From Smittium mucronatum (lineage: Eukaryota > Kickxellomycota > Harpellomycetes > Harpellales > Legeriomycetaceae), in contig LSSL01001759.1 in the NCBI GenBank assembly GCA_001953115.1, positions 1 through 41,087 on the forward strand: 41,087 nucleotides of DNA, read 5' to 3'. The notes beneath the pieces are model-generated. The model had not been told where the DNA came from, did not search any database, and saw only the letters and a program-made list of their open reading frames with translations. Made by a program: the position numbers and the translations under genes. Numbering within the stretch: position 1 is the first letter of the stretch; each line of letters starts with the position of its first letter. Shown here in pieces: positions 1 to 14,171 of this stretch.

Positions 1-1310
1 TTTTTTTTTTTTTTTGGCAATGAAAATTGTATTTTAAGGTTTTATTTGAAGCTTTTTTCTTCTTTAACGTTTCCGTGTTCTATAAATTTGCTCAAGCATT
101 TTTTTTAAAATTTATACTAACCAATAATAATTTATTGTTATTTTAATTTTATATATATATATATATAATTGAAAAAATATCCAATTTTAGGTAAAGATTT
201 AATGGATTTACAAAAATAGGATATGTATTTTTTTAAAAAAGGCCGATAAAAATGTTTTAATCTTTTGATTATGAAAATTTATTCACTTAAAAAATAAGTC
301 CAAAAAAACAATGTACTCCATATTTCGAGTTAAAATAATGTATATATTTTTTTCAAAAAATATTTTTAGAGTTCATAATCGTGATAAAGTAATGTATCAC
401 TTTAAAGTTTTTATAGCATTTTATGATAGCGTAATTCAAATTTAAATAAAAAACAATAAATCTTTCATTTATAAAATTATGAATAAAGTTTTAAATAATC
501 CAAAAATTAAGTTTATACTTATTGCTTACATTTTTTTTATGAGAACAGAAAAATTAATTAAAAATTAATTTTTTTAAAATATATTATATTTACTTTAACA
601 ATTTACCAAGAATTTTAATTTGAAATTGTTTCATGATTTTAAAAATTTAGATGATTTTACTATTAGTACACATTTTCATAATTATATAGATATGAAAGAT
701 ATACATATAAGATTAATACGCACCTTCGACCCAAATTTTTCTGAAACGCTGGTAGATATTGATTAAAATGATGTAAATATCAAAAAAAGTATTTAATAAA
801 TGCTAATTATGATAAATGGTTTATATATTATTTAATTTTATATCAATAGATGCTTAAAAAGAGAAATATAATTGTTTTTTAAACAAAATTAAATCATTAC
901 TCTGTAAAATAAAAAAAATAAAACCCATTTCTGCGAATGATCCTAATATTTTTAATAGAAATAATAACATTCACAAAATTCACTCGCTTTAAATATACAA
1001 TACTTAAATTTTTAATCATACTTATTTGTATGGGAAATTTTATTCATTTTATACACTTTTCTAATAAGCTAAGATAAACATCACACCAATCTATTTGTGA
1101 ATAAACCATCTTATTTTTTTTTTTTTATTTTTTTTTTAGAGAATTTATTTATAACATTCAAATACTAGAAAAAACTAAAATAAAAATACAGTAAAAAGAA
1201 AAAATTTCAAATTCCATCCCACTCCCATTTGTCGCTCTAGCGTCTTCGTACCTACTGGGAATTGGTTCAGGGGTTAAGCCAACTTAAACTTGTGAATATC
1301 TATTGATTTA
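1..1310. other. AT-rich intergenic DNA, no gene seen
   Basis: Low-complexity A/T sequence opening with a 15-base T run and containing an (AT)n run at about 151-167. All six frames are broken by frequent stops. Around 1195-1300 the base composition becomes more mixed; read on the minus strand, part of this gives a stop-free stretch that could be the shifted C-terminal end of the decayed ORF that follows, but this is weak. Confidence 0.7.
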
Positions 1311-2150
1311 ATATTTTCGGAAGCTTTTTCTCTATAACAGTTAGATTGGTATAAATCTTAGCCTCTAAACTTTTGTTGTGTATCCAAAAGTGAGCCAAAG
1401 CTAAGCGCGCTATTTCTAGCACAATCATCACCCTACACAGCAGAGATCTTAAAGCAAATATTGCTCCCTTACTCCGCCCATCTAAACTTCGCCTATCTAC
1501 AATTCACCTGTTGCTCACTGTACTCACAAAACCAGGTTTTTGTACAACCTCCACTGTAGTAATAATAGGTGATAACTTTACTGGACGGCTGGGACCGAAA
1601 CCCAACGAAAGTTTCAGTAAAGAAGATACAAGATCCTCTATAACCGATTCCCCCGCCAAGTTGACCGATAGTATTAAGTCTTCACCTATCACTGGAAATT
1701 CAGTAGAGAAGGATGTCTAATCATCAATATCACTATTTTCCGCCACAGCTTTCCAAGTGCCAACATACATGGCAAATTCATTAGGATTAAAACTGGACTC
1801 ATCCAACTCATGGTTGTGGATAAACATGCCAATAGCACACTTTATGCTATTTCCTACACCGAAAGAAATTAAAAATTAAACCATAAAACCTGATTAACGA
1901 TTAATAATCCCAGTCCACGAAAGTACTAAAATAAATTAAGAAAAATGACCAGAATAAAGACAGGTAAAACACAAGCTAAAAATATAAAAAAACGATTATA
2001 TTAAAAAACAAAAACAAAATAACTAAGCTAAATACTAAACAGTAAAGTTACAAAAAATACCTTCAAGCGTTCTAAGACTTTCAGATCATAAATAGTGCGT
2101 GGCTTTACCTATGAAAAAATTGCGCATCCTACCACTTTATTAGCTTATTA
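1311..2150 (-). pseudogene. Decayed spliced ORF, copy A of a dispersed repeat
   Basis: This stretch matches 25627-26460 along most of its length (for example TTCTCTATAAC, a few variable bases, then TTAGATTGGTATAAAT), so it is one of two diverged copies in the same orientation. On the minus strand an exon appears to start at 1853 after a TAG acceptor and runs through residues such as CAIGMFIHNHELD, an in-frame TAG at 1717-1719, then a 62-codon open stretch (1692-1504). A probable intron (1854-2060, donor GTATTT) separates it from a short upstream exon at about 2061-2110, which also has a stop. Downstream, other frames carry a segment with IYTNL and VIEKKLP that is alike in copy B. The stops mean it is not an intact gene. 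The protein was not recognised; a lost multicopy gene or a mobile-element ORF are both possible. Confidence 0.6.
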
Positions 2151-5100
2151 AGTTTTAAATAATTAGATATAAAATAAACTGTAATTTCAATTTAAATTTT
2201 AATAAAAATCATTTTAATGCTTTTTAGACGCTTTAAGGTTTGTTTTTTTATCTTGAAATTTCAAATTTTTGGAAGTATAGATCTTTAAAAGAATTTTTAT
2301 TTATTTTTAATTACATTATTGGGTTAAAAGTTGTATATTATATCTCAATAACCATTTAAGATATTATAAATTATAATATTCAGAATGGGAAATGAAAAAA
2401 AACAGATATAATAATGATATGGTATCTATAAGTGTAATTTTTTAAATTATATGGGCTAGATATCTCATCGTATAAGTTTTATGAATGATTAAATTCATAC
2501 TAACGACAAAAAATTATTTCATTTTAAGTTTAAAAAAGTTTTTTTTTGGTATCAATAATTTTATTTTTATTCATATTTCTACTCTTAATCCAAAAAAAAA
2601 CAAATTTTTATCTGTTTTATTTGAATTTTTTTGGGAATTGATGTTTATTTTATTTAATTTTCTGAAGATATTAATAATATGCAACATAAAATATTACAAA
2701 ATATTATTCTTTTAAAATAACAGCGTTTTTTTTTTGAAATCAATTTACATCCAAATAGATTGCGAGTTTTTGACTATTCAACCTTAAATAATTAGAATTT
2801 ATTGAAGATTTTGTGTTTTTTTTAGCAAGTTAAAATCAGAAATACTCAATAATTATTAAAACAAGCCATCATTCAAAAGTGATAACACTGGTAAAATTCA
2901 TAAAAAAGCAATTAAATAGCCATTGTTATCGGCATTTTTTTTTTTTGAAAATCGAAGTACAGCAGGTTTATATTAGTTTACGAAAAAAATAAAAATTTTA
3001 ATGGTTAATTTTATTCCTCAAATAATTATTCATTAATAATGGTTTATTCTATACTATAAAAATATAAAAAGGTACTCATATTTTTTTTATTCTAATATCG
3101 GGGCACTAATGTAGAATTTTTTTTAGAATATACAAATATTATCAGTATTAAACAATAAAACATTCAAATCAATACAAATAGGAAGATTTAAATTTTTGAT
3201 ATCTTATTTAGTTACATCAAAATTGAATTTTTTTTTCTTGGATACAGATAATAAATACAAATATATTAAGTATATAATACTTCTAGTATTTTGGAAAATA
3301 ATAAACACGGAGTTTTTTCGCGCTTTTAAACATCAATTTAATATCTTAAAAATAAATAAATAAACATTTTTCAGTTATCATCTTTTTTCTTTATACTAAA
3401 AAAAATGTACATAAATAATTTAAATCCTTTTTTTCTCCAATTTTTTTTGCGTAAAATTGATGGCTTTTAAGTAATATTAGTTTTTTAATTGATTTTTTTC
3501 ATGTTTTAAATAAATATCTTGGCCTATTTTAACAATTTATTATCTATAATTAGTTAGTATAACACTCTTTAAAAACACATTTTTTTACTGGGTCAAAGTT
3601 TTATGAAGATAATACACCATATCTTGTGAAATTTAAACTTTATTTAACCTACCGCCTAAATCAAATTGCTTATAGGAATTAATAAATTTTAGATTAAAGT
3701 GACATTTTCATTATTTGATATAAATTAATCATTACCTAAAATTTTTTCAGTAGTGTAAATCGGAACTTGTTACTTTACGATGAAGATTTTTAAATAAAAA
3801 ATATATGACTATTCCAGCTTGACACTATTTAATCAATATTAATAGCACCAAAACACCAATATTTTAAATTTTAATCGTCCAATGATATTTATGAGATTTA
3901 ATTATTTGCATGTTGATATAGGTGTTTAAGAAGACAGAAAAAATATAAAACCTCAGCTTAATTTCCTTTAAATAAAAACATGTACCGGTATTTGATTATA
4001 ATATTTTTTATTAGTGGTTCATTCATTTTTTATGGTTTTTATTTTAAATACTTGAATTATCTATATAAAATCAGGTTTGAGATTTTAGATATGCATTATT
4101 AACCGCAAAAAAATATATATTATTTTTTTTTTCTCCATTAAAACTTGAAATCACTAAATCAGTAAGTCTTAAATTGTTTTTAATATTTTCTATTTTAATT
4201 TGAGAAAAAAAAATAATTCAAATGCCAAAAATTTTTTTACGAATAAAGAACCCTATCTTTTTATTAAATAAAAATAAAAACATTAAGGTATTCAGATTTA
4301 ATAAATTTTAAATTTATGTTTTTTAGTATTTTAAACATATTTATATTGGTCTTTTGATTAATAATTTTTTTTTAATGGATTTTATTTATTCGAAAAAAAG
4401 TTGATCTTCAGTATCACAGGTATCAATAACCAAACTTCTACCTCTAATGAAATTTTTAGTCTCAATTTACATTATCGCAACAGTGATGCAGAAAACCTGA
4501 AATAATAAAAGCTTTAGTGTATTTTTTATCTTTACATTTTTAAATATCGATTTAAAATAAATATAATTTCTTTTCTGTGTTTTTCTTTCTACCACCTTGG
4601 TGATATTTACCCACAACATATAACTACGCAATAAATCTTAATTAAACTAAACCAAGAATTCAAATCAGTCATTTATTGTCGGTTTTGCTTAATTTTCGGC
4701 TTAATTAACGTGATTTTTTTCGAAATAAAGACGAAGATAAATATTATTTTCATATTATTTTTTTAAAAAAAAGGATAGGTGATATATACATACATAAATA
4801 TATAATTTTGTATATAAAAGGGCTTAAAAATTGAAACAGTTCAAATTTGTGGCAGCGCGTGGAATTAGTATAAAAGAATAATTTATATGCAAAAAAATAA
4901 ATGTTCTACGTTTATTAGAGAAAAAAAATCTACCTAGGCTGTACTCCGTTTCTTTTTTTTAATCCAGAGAAATTTTATAGCGGAAGTTGATTCAAATAAA
5001 TACCAAATTCCTTTTGGTCGATAAATATGTTTTTTTTATAAAAAAAAAACAGTTTAAAAAAGCAAATTATTTTTTACAGTAATTTTTAATCTGATTATAT

Positions 5101-8100
5101 ATTCAATTTAATCATCTTTATATATAACTATAAAAGGTTTGAAGGGTGATATTTTCTCATATACTATATATATTATTATTTTATTGAGTATTATATTTCA
5201 CGGGTTAAAACGAAATTTTTGAATTTTAATTTAATTATTACTCGTCGAAATAAAATTCTTATCAATTTATTATAAATATTTGAGATATATAAGCTAGATA
5301 AAATAAACAAAAATTCATCAGATATATTTAAAGTATATTTAATTTTTTTCGAATTTTTAGTTGATCATCGCAAAAATCTCAAAAAAAGAAGTTTTTTTTT
5401 GTTCTCATTAAAATTTCAATCCCAAAAAAGAAAATTTTAATTAATAAAAGATTATATTCTTGACTTATCCGCCTGATTTGAGTTTTAAATTGTCTCAATA
5501 ATTTCAAAACTCCACTATTTTCCAGGCTAAATGACCAATAAAAAATCAAAGATTAAAAATTGATTTTATAAAGATAGATATTATTCAAGTTTAATAAAAA
5601 ACCGGATAAATCTCCTCATTCGAAAAAATCAAATTATCTACTATTTGTTTTAATCTTTTTTTATATATAATATAATGTGTTATCTAGGGGTAGATTTGTT
5701 TATTATACGAGGCTTGAATAAATTGAGATTGCGCAAAAAAAAATATTAATAATCATTAATATAGGCGCTGAAAGTAAGAATCCATTTTTAGGTCGAAATT
5801 CTGTGAATGTGAGTTTCAAAAGATTAAAATGGAAATAATTTATAAATTTCGAAATAACCTAAAATTTTTACATTTTGATTCAAAATTTAATCAGAAATTT
5901 GTATAAAATACGAATATATTTTTCAATAAAATATAAAAAATAATTAAAAATTCTATAAAAAACACAATATAAAATAAAAATACATATAGAGAAGATGCTA
6001 ATCATTAATTATGCGATAAAATTAAGCGGAATATTTAAATAAGAGGTTAAAATTTCTGCAACTATTCATTTCTGATAAATAAAAACTTTTTCCTATTTTT
6101 TTTTTTAAAAAAAAAATCAGTGTATAAAAGACGTAAGTTTTTTCTTTTTAAATTTACTCTTTAAAAGATTAGCACAAAAAAATAGAGCTCGAATAAAATA
6201 TAAATTTTTAATGCTGTTTAATAATTCATATTTACCCCAATAGAACAAATAAATTTAATTTTTAAATATTTTAAAGATTAAAACAGATAAAGAAAATTAA
6301 TTCAAATTTTTTATTTACTGAAAATTCCTATTATTAAACTTTAATTTACTTAATTTAAGTGGCTATTTTTGGAAAATATATCTGATTTTTTCGGTTAATA
6401 TCGAAATTTATTATGTATTATGATTGAATATATCAAAAAAACATTGTTAAAATAATAAAGTAGTGATATTTTACCTAAATTGTGGGAATATAAAAGCCCA
6501 TTTGAAAATAAATTAATGATAGTCAAACAAAATTTATAAAAAATCGCCGAAAGAATTTTTTTATCCTAAAATTTTTCGAAAAAAACTTGAAATTCCTTAT
6601 TTACAGGATTTTTAGCTGGCCTAAATGAAATTAATAATAAAAAAATGAGGAAAAAATTTATGTAATTTCAGTGTTTCTATTGGCAAAATCGATCAGGTTC
6701 AAAAAAAATTTTAAAAAAAAATTAAACTTAGGCTTTCGGAAAGATAACGCTTTTTTATTTATTCAAAATGTTACCTTTTTTGTGAATATATAACCTTTTG
6801 TTAAAATAATTAAAATTTGCTGATGCCATCATCGAAATTTAATAATAAAATTTCTATAAATAAATGAGTATTTTAAAAATTGAATTTTATCTTCCTTTTT
6901 TTATACATGCTGAGTGAGTACTTTTCAATCCAATTTTTTATAAATTTACAACTCAAAATATTATTTTTCCCACTAGAAAAAATGATAGCATATCAGCCGA
7001 GATTATAAGAATATAAATAGACATCCAGAATATACTAAAGCCTCTTTTTTTTACACCAGAAGTGGTATTAATTCTTGAAAAACGTGCATAAGATTAATAA
7101 AAAATTAAATTTAAACAAGTTATTACAAAAAATTACAAAATATGCGTTAGAAAATCTATTTATAATGGTTTCAAGAGATATTTAACGATATTTTTCGCCA
7201 GATTATTTGATAATGAATTTTAAATTAAATTTTCTATTACCTTGAGTATTAATTATATCGCATTAATCCGACCGATATCTAAACAAAAAAAATATGAATT
7301 AATATTTTTCAATTAAATCTAGGAAGCTGGTCAAATAAAAATTGACTCAAAATGTAAAAAAATTCTATGAGGACTAAAATAATTAAAAAAAACATCTAAA
7401 GGTGGCTAATTTCGTCTTAAAAAGTAGATTTAAATTAAACATAGACTTTTTTATTATGTTTTTTAAAAAAATCTCAACTAATTAGAACCTATGAAACATA
7501 ATTTTCAAAGTCTTATGTAAGAAATTCCTCAAAAATATCAAGTATAAAAAAAGAAATAGAATAATTTTCTATACAGGGTTAATTAACCTGATAGTAAAAA
7601 AATAATAATAGAGAAAACCGCGTATTTTAAATTAAAATTTCAGCAGAGAGGTATGATTGATTTTTTTTTGATGAAACCGGATTAAATTTACACCACAAAA
7701 TATCTAAATTATACTCATAATAGATTATCATTTATTTTACCAAGAGTATAGAAAAAAAAATCGCATTCTTACTTAATAAAAATTAAAGAATTTAATAAAA
7801 TGTGTATTTTTACAGGCCAAACAGTAGGCTATAAAACTTTTTCATAAATTATAAAGATAACTATTTAAAATTTATTAAATGATCCATCGTTTAAATGCTA
7901 TTATATTTTGATAAAAAATTCAATACAGAAAATTTTAGAGAGCTTTGGACTAGTTGAAAATATCGGCCCAGTATTAATAAACACCGAAATCTATGGATTG
8001 TACATTCAGTAAGGAAAAAAAATTCTAAAAAATATCAAATGAAACAAAATCCTATGATATTTTCTTTAAATACATAATTATTTGATTATTTGATTCTATC

Positions 8101-8535
8101 AATGAAAAATATTAAAAAGGGCAAAACTCTCACATGAATAGAAATCTTATTATTTCAATAAATGTTCACATTTTTTCCTAATTATTTTTATTTTCTTAAA
8201 ATCAATTATATAAAAATAATGAAATTTATAATTTATCATGCCGTAGTATTTTTATTTTTACTTATTCAAGATAATATCGAATATTAAATTTAAATAATAA
8301 TTTAAATTTTATATGCATATTTTTTATTCCACTTGAACTTTTTAAGTAGTATATTTTTTATGCTTTTTTTAACTCTAAAATTAAGTATTTCAGATTTTAA
8401 ATCAATAAGCCACTGGATTGGAAAATTTTCAAACAAGAGTAAAAAATGATCAAAATAAATTCGTAAAATCCTATAATTTTTTACATATTTTGCATTTATG
8501 TTATTATACTGCCTATTTCCATTGTATTAAGTGAA

Positions 8536-8555
8536 ATATATATATATATATATAT
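8536..8555. repeat. (AT)10 microsatellite
   Basis: Uninterrupted alternating A/T run of 20 bases. It sits at the point where the plus strand changes from A-rich to T-rich. Confidence 0.9.
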
Positions 8556-10566
8556 TAATTATTTAAATATAAATTTAATAGGAGCTATAATTGTTTCAAT
8601 TTTAGGGGAATTAAGACAGGAAAAGATGTGTGAAAGTGGGCAGACGAATATTTTACCGCATGCTTCATGGTGAAACATTTATTTGTGGTTTTTCTCCAGT
8701 TGTTTTTCCATGACCGGTATAAACTTTCTCTTGTCACGTTTTTAAGTCCAATTAATCTAGACTTTTGAGTTACATTTTTATTTTAAAAGCCATAAGTGCT
8801 CTTAATCTGTTTGCTTTCCAAATTTACAATGCTTTTGATCTAGCTGTTTTTGGGAAGATTTCATTTCATATTGAAAATTTTCCAGAAAATCCTATAAATT
8901 AATTGCTATAATCGCATAAAAGTCAAAATTTGAGACATCTTGATAAATCACTCAGTAAAAATCTAATATAAATTAACTCGGCTACATTTTTACTATAATT
9001 GGGCTATATTTTCAATTATGTAATCATAAAACATGCATTTGTGTATCGGTTCACTGACTCCTTTGAACTACGTATTATTACTATTTTCCCCATTTAATAT
9101 TGATTTATGGCAAATAAACAGCATATTACTCATTATTTTTGGTTCAATTCAAAATTTATGTATTTTCTACAATTTAAATCAACCTTATTCGACTTATTTA
9201 CTTCTAATTTATTCTATTTAGTTTTTTTTGTTTCTCCTTTTTTAGAATGCTGTAAAAATAACTAACATTGGTGGTTTTAACTATTTTGTTCCCTCGAAAT
9301 ATTATTATTAACTGGAAAGATATATTATTAAAATCTTCTTCGAATATATTTATAATTCTTATTTTGGCTAGTATTAATATTTATGGTTTATTATTGGTAA
9401 TAAACACAGTATACGTGATTATATATAGTTAAGATAAATTTAAAATTATTTGAAAATCGGCCTGCTGTCATTAATAAGTCCAATTTTATACATTTGTGGT
9501 TTTATTGTCTTGTATTTATTTTTAGATATTATTTATTGATATTATCAATCTAAATTCTTTTTGCCTCGCTCATCCAATTTATTTTCATCTTTTAATTCTC
9601 CTGTATATATTTAATAAGTTTTTCCAAAATAGAGAAAATTTATTAATCCCTTCAACAACTATCAATATTTTTTCTATGATGAATTTTGTGTAGTATTTTT
9701 TACCAAAATTTCTATCTTACATACCAATAAGTTTCAATATTTTTAAATTAGTCTATTTTTTATTTCCGTTGTTTAATAGCCCATAAACAAATTTAAGAAT
9801 TAAAATGTACGCTTCGGCTTTAAATTTAAGCTGATTAATTCAACCTAAATCTATATATGATTTTAGCGTATTCAAGGATGTTTGGGAATATTCATTTTTT
9901 CACAGAAAGTACCTAAAAAGTATTTTTGTGTCATTTAGAATATTTTTTTGAACATTAATACAATTAGAAGTATCATGTTTTGGATGATATGAAATTATTG
10001 TTTAAGAGAGCTCTATTCTTAATGGATATAGTTTTTCTTTTACTATTTTTTTAATAATGGTGATTATGATTGATACAGAGGTATTAATGCTTATTAAATT
10101 GGATTTAAATTTGAATCCAGGATATTTCAAAAAAAAAAAAAAAATTATATGGAATTTATCGGATATCCACCTCCGAATCCCAATTTTATTTCATATTTAT
10201 TTCATCTTTTATATTTTCAATAGAGGAAATAAAATAATATTATATGTATTCAATAACATTTTCCTCATACTTGTCATTTTTCAGCTCCACTTATAAGTAA
10301 TTTAAGTATGCTAAAGTTTTAACCGGGCCTGAATTTACGCCAATTATTTTTAATATAAGCACTTATTTAAATTAATAGTGGTTTTATAATCATTTTATAT
10401 AATAATAGATAATTTGGCCTTCTTTATTAACCCGTGGGAATGTGAATATATTATGTTATATCGTTTTTTTACATTTATTCCGGTTTTCTTTTGAATTAGA
10501 GGTATTTAATGCAATATTAAATTTCTGTCAGATATCAATTGTTCTTAGCTACACACATATTTAAAT

Positions 10567-10586
10567 TATATATATATATATATATA
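10567..10586. repeat. (TA)10 microsatellite
   Basis: Uninterrupted alternating T/A run of 20 bases in the T-rich half of the desert. Confidence 0.9.
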
Positions 10587-11717
10587 GTAACACTTAGCTC
10601 TGCCATGTAATTTTTATTGATCAACATTGTTAATACGCATTTATTTTTTTGGGGCGCAATTTAATATTTTATAGTACCGAGTTTAACGATAGTATATTAT
10701 CAAAAATATTCCGCTCCTTTATGAAGTCTGACTGGTTATTTATTATCTTGGTCAAAACTAATTGGAACATATCAACTATAGTTATATGGATATTTTTTAG
10801 TACTAAATCGATTAATTTACTATTCTTCGGCATTTTAGAGATCTTAAATCTGATTTTTTTAGGATTAAAATAATTTTAGAACCCGAAAAAAATTTATTAA
10901 GTAAATACTACATATTTTCGTTATTAAATATATCAAAAAATTTAATGAGGTATATTTCAATGAATTAACTTAATAATAAGATATATACACCATGTTTTTC
11001 TGGATATTTATTTGTGGGTTGGATATTTATAGAAGATTATATATCATATATAGTTATTCAGAGTTTAAAATATTTTTATCTTTTTCATTTATATAAATTA
11101 ATTAAGCTGAATATTATTATGAGATTTTCCTTAATAAAATAGTTTTTTATAGAAATCTGGATATATTCTGTACGAAAAGGAGTATTTTCTTTTTTAATTT
11201 ATTTTCTCGTTATATAGAGATTAACCCCCTTTGTCTTTCCCCCTTGTTTTTAGCAACAAAAAATGTTATTTGTTATATTTTTCTTTATATCCCTACCACC
11301 TAAACCTTGATCTGACAATAAGCTATTGATTTATATTAATTAATTTCATTTGTCTTATTTCGGTCATATATTATCATTTTATACCGATTATTATTTTAAT
11401 AATCTTCAGTGTTTTTTAGAATTAGTTTCAGTGAAAATTTATTTATCATCTCTAAATTAATTACTGGTTTTTTGGAACTTTTTTCACGTATTAAATATAC
11501 ATATGATTATTTATGTAATTTTACATTTAATATGCTATTTATTCCGAATTTAAGATTTACAGAATATTAATTCCAAATGAAATTTAGTTTTAGGGGTGAA
11601 AAAATTGTGTGTGTTTTTTAATAGAATATATTGATTTAATTATGAGCGTTTAGTCATCAGCAAATTATTTTTATAGGTGTAATTATATTTATTTTTTCAT
11701 TTTAGAACGTATTAAAG

Positions 11718-11737
11718 TATATATATATATATATATA
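11718..11737. repeat. (TA)10 microsatellite
   Basis: Uninterrupted alternating T/A run of 20 bases, the same length as the two runs upstream. Confidence 0.9.
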
Positions 11738-14160
11738 ACTAGATATTTTGTTGAACCGTTTTCAATTCGCATTCCATAAATTTTTTTCCACAGAATTTTT
11801 TTTAATATTTTTCTGTTTTTTTTGGCATATGATAAATAATAGTTTATTTTACTTAGTTTTTTGTAAAATAATGAGCTTTAAAAGTCTGCAATCATTATTA
11901 GACCTTCAAAGAAATTTCTTTTTTTTTTAATGGTTTTATGCGTATTATTGATAATTATGATTATTATTTAGAAAATATGCATTTTTTATCCAAGAATTCA
12001 ATTTTTTCGTATTTGATATTTATTTCTAGAAGAAAAAAATACGTAACCTGTTTATTTTTCTTATGAATATTTTTTTATTTTTTTTTATATAATTACCATA
12101 TATTCCTTTTATATTAGGTTATTATCATTTATTCTAATTCTAATTTTATTTGATTTTATTGGTTACGATTAATATTTTATATTTTTGGGGGCTAAGAAGA
12201 GATCCGATAATATTGTTTGGTTTTTGGAGGATATCCTTATTACTGGATTAATTTAAACGAAAATATACCTCCTGGTTTAATTTGGAAGGAATTGCTTTTA
12301 GGTTTTTTCCAAGTTTCTCCTCTTTTTCAATTATTATAGCCCATTTTAATTTTTTCTATTAAACTGGCTTTCCATCTTTCAAAAATTACTTCTGCTTCTG
12401 CTTTTGCAATTTAATTTGATATGACCGCCATCATCATTTTTTTTTTTTCGTGATTGATTAAATTAATTTATTAAAACCCCAAATCTGTTTAATTCGTTTA
12501 TGTTTTCACCCAGCTTTAATTATTGCTTGTTTATTTGTTGAAATTTGATTTTATTGGATCAGAAAACACATTATCATTCTTATTTTTTTTTATTAGTTCT
12601 TGAATTTAAATAAAGTTATTTTCGTATTATAATTTCATTTGTATGTTTTTTAATGGTATATTTGATTATTTCGCTTTTATTTGCATTTTACTTTTATTTC
12701 TCTGTGACCATTTTTATTCTTAATTTTTAATAACTTTTTCCCAGTATTTTCTATTCAGATAGCTTTTCGTTTTCGTTTTTTACATTTCCAGCATCATGAA
12801 ATTTTTATATTTTCTCACTGTATCCATTTTCTTTATTGATTATTATGTAATCTATTTCATTGCTTAATCACCTTTAAAATGCCGGCTTCCACTTAAGATA
12901 ATTTTGGAGCTATAGTTCTTACAATTTTGCTGAAGAAAGATTTAAATGAGCATTTTTTTCTCCCCTGATATTTAATTTCTGAAAATATTTCATCTAAATG
13001 AATAAAATTGGAGTATATTTTAAAAAAGTGCCTTTTATTCAATCAAATAATCGATAACAGAGCCTAAATGTAATTTTTCTTGATCTAGATATATATTTTT
13101 ATATCACTAATAATTTCTTCTACTTTTTATTACCTCTTTCTTAATTTTCTATGGATTTAAACTTTTTTCTTTTAACCGTTGATATTTTTAATTATTCGGA
13201 GCAATGTTTTCAAATTTCCATTTTATTTTTATATGCGAATTTTTTCTAGTAGACAATACAAGTAATATTTATTTCAAAATCAATATGTTTTAAATTTAGT
13301 GAATATATATATAATATTTTTTTGCATTTAGATGGAAATCTATTAAGCAACTTACGTTTAAGAACCAGAATATTCATGATTTCACCGATTTTCTCTAATT
13401 TTTTATATGCTACTGGGGTAAATTACCATATAAAGATAACACAGTGAGGAAAATTAATGATCATTTTTGCAATTACTGTATTCAATATCATACACTACTA
13501 CGTTTTTTTTTTCATTTTAATTTTTTTATGCCTTTTTCTTTTTCTGATAATATTTTAATTTTTGAGAATTTTTTTTCTTTTACGTCAATTTTAAACAAAT
13601 TTTGAATCGTGATAATTTATTCGATTATAATTTTTGACACGTCTTCTAAAATCTCTTTTAATCCTGATAAAATACATAATATTATATTTGGAGCTCATCG
13701 AATACACAAAAATTCTGATTTATTATTTTTTAAATTGAATATTCAAACATAGATTTAACTTAATAATTATCATTTATGTTATTTTTCTAGTTTAATTTAT
13801 TCATGGGGCGTTTTTTTTTCACCCACTAAATCTTCCAGGACATCTCAGATTTGGATGTCTTTGATATAGTATAATTTTAGTTTGAAATATATCCCTCCTT
13901 TTTTTTGGACCTTTATTTTATAATATTAACCAGAATTTATAGGGTTATGTACTAGATTGTTATGGTAAAATCAGTTAAATTCTTAAAACGTAAAAATAAA
14001 AGAGGATTTTTATTTTTATTTATATTAACACTTCTTTTTTTAACACAAAAATATATATTTATTTTAAAACTGCATTTATATTCGCTTTGTATAACTTGGG
14101 CTGTCATTATTTTGGCAAGGTCTGTGTTAATATGTAGAAATATTTTTTGATACATTTCAT

Positions 14161-14171
14161 CCCCCCCCCCC
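14161..14171. repeat. C11 homopolymer tract
   Basis: Eleven consecutive C on the plus strand, flanked by CAT and TCCATT, in DNA that is otherwise nearly all A and T. Three similar tracts occur at 23152, 24744 and (as G) 28941. Confidence 0.95.

Noticed and set aside
2485..2715. 76-codon frame in the desert, and similar ones at 9033, 10057, 10649, 11748, 13962 and 14383
   Set aside because: Composition is F, I, K, L, N, Y as expected from random A/T sequence; no motif and no neighbours.
9033..9221. Membrane-like hydrophobic frame, considered as a mitochondrial DNA fragment
   Set aside because: No recognisable mitochondrial protein motif; hydrophobicity follows from T-rich codons.
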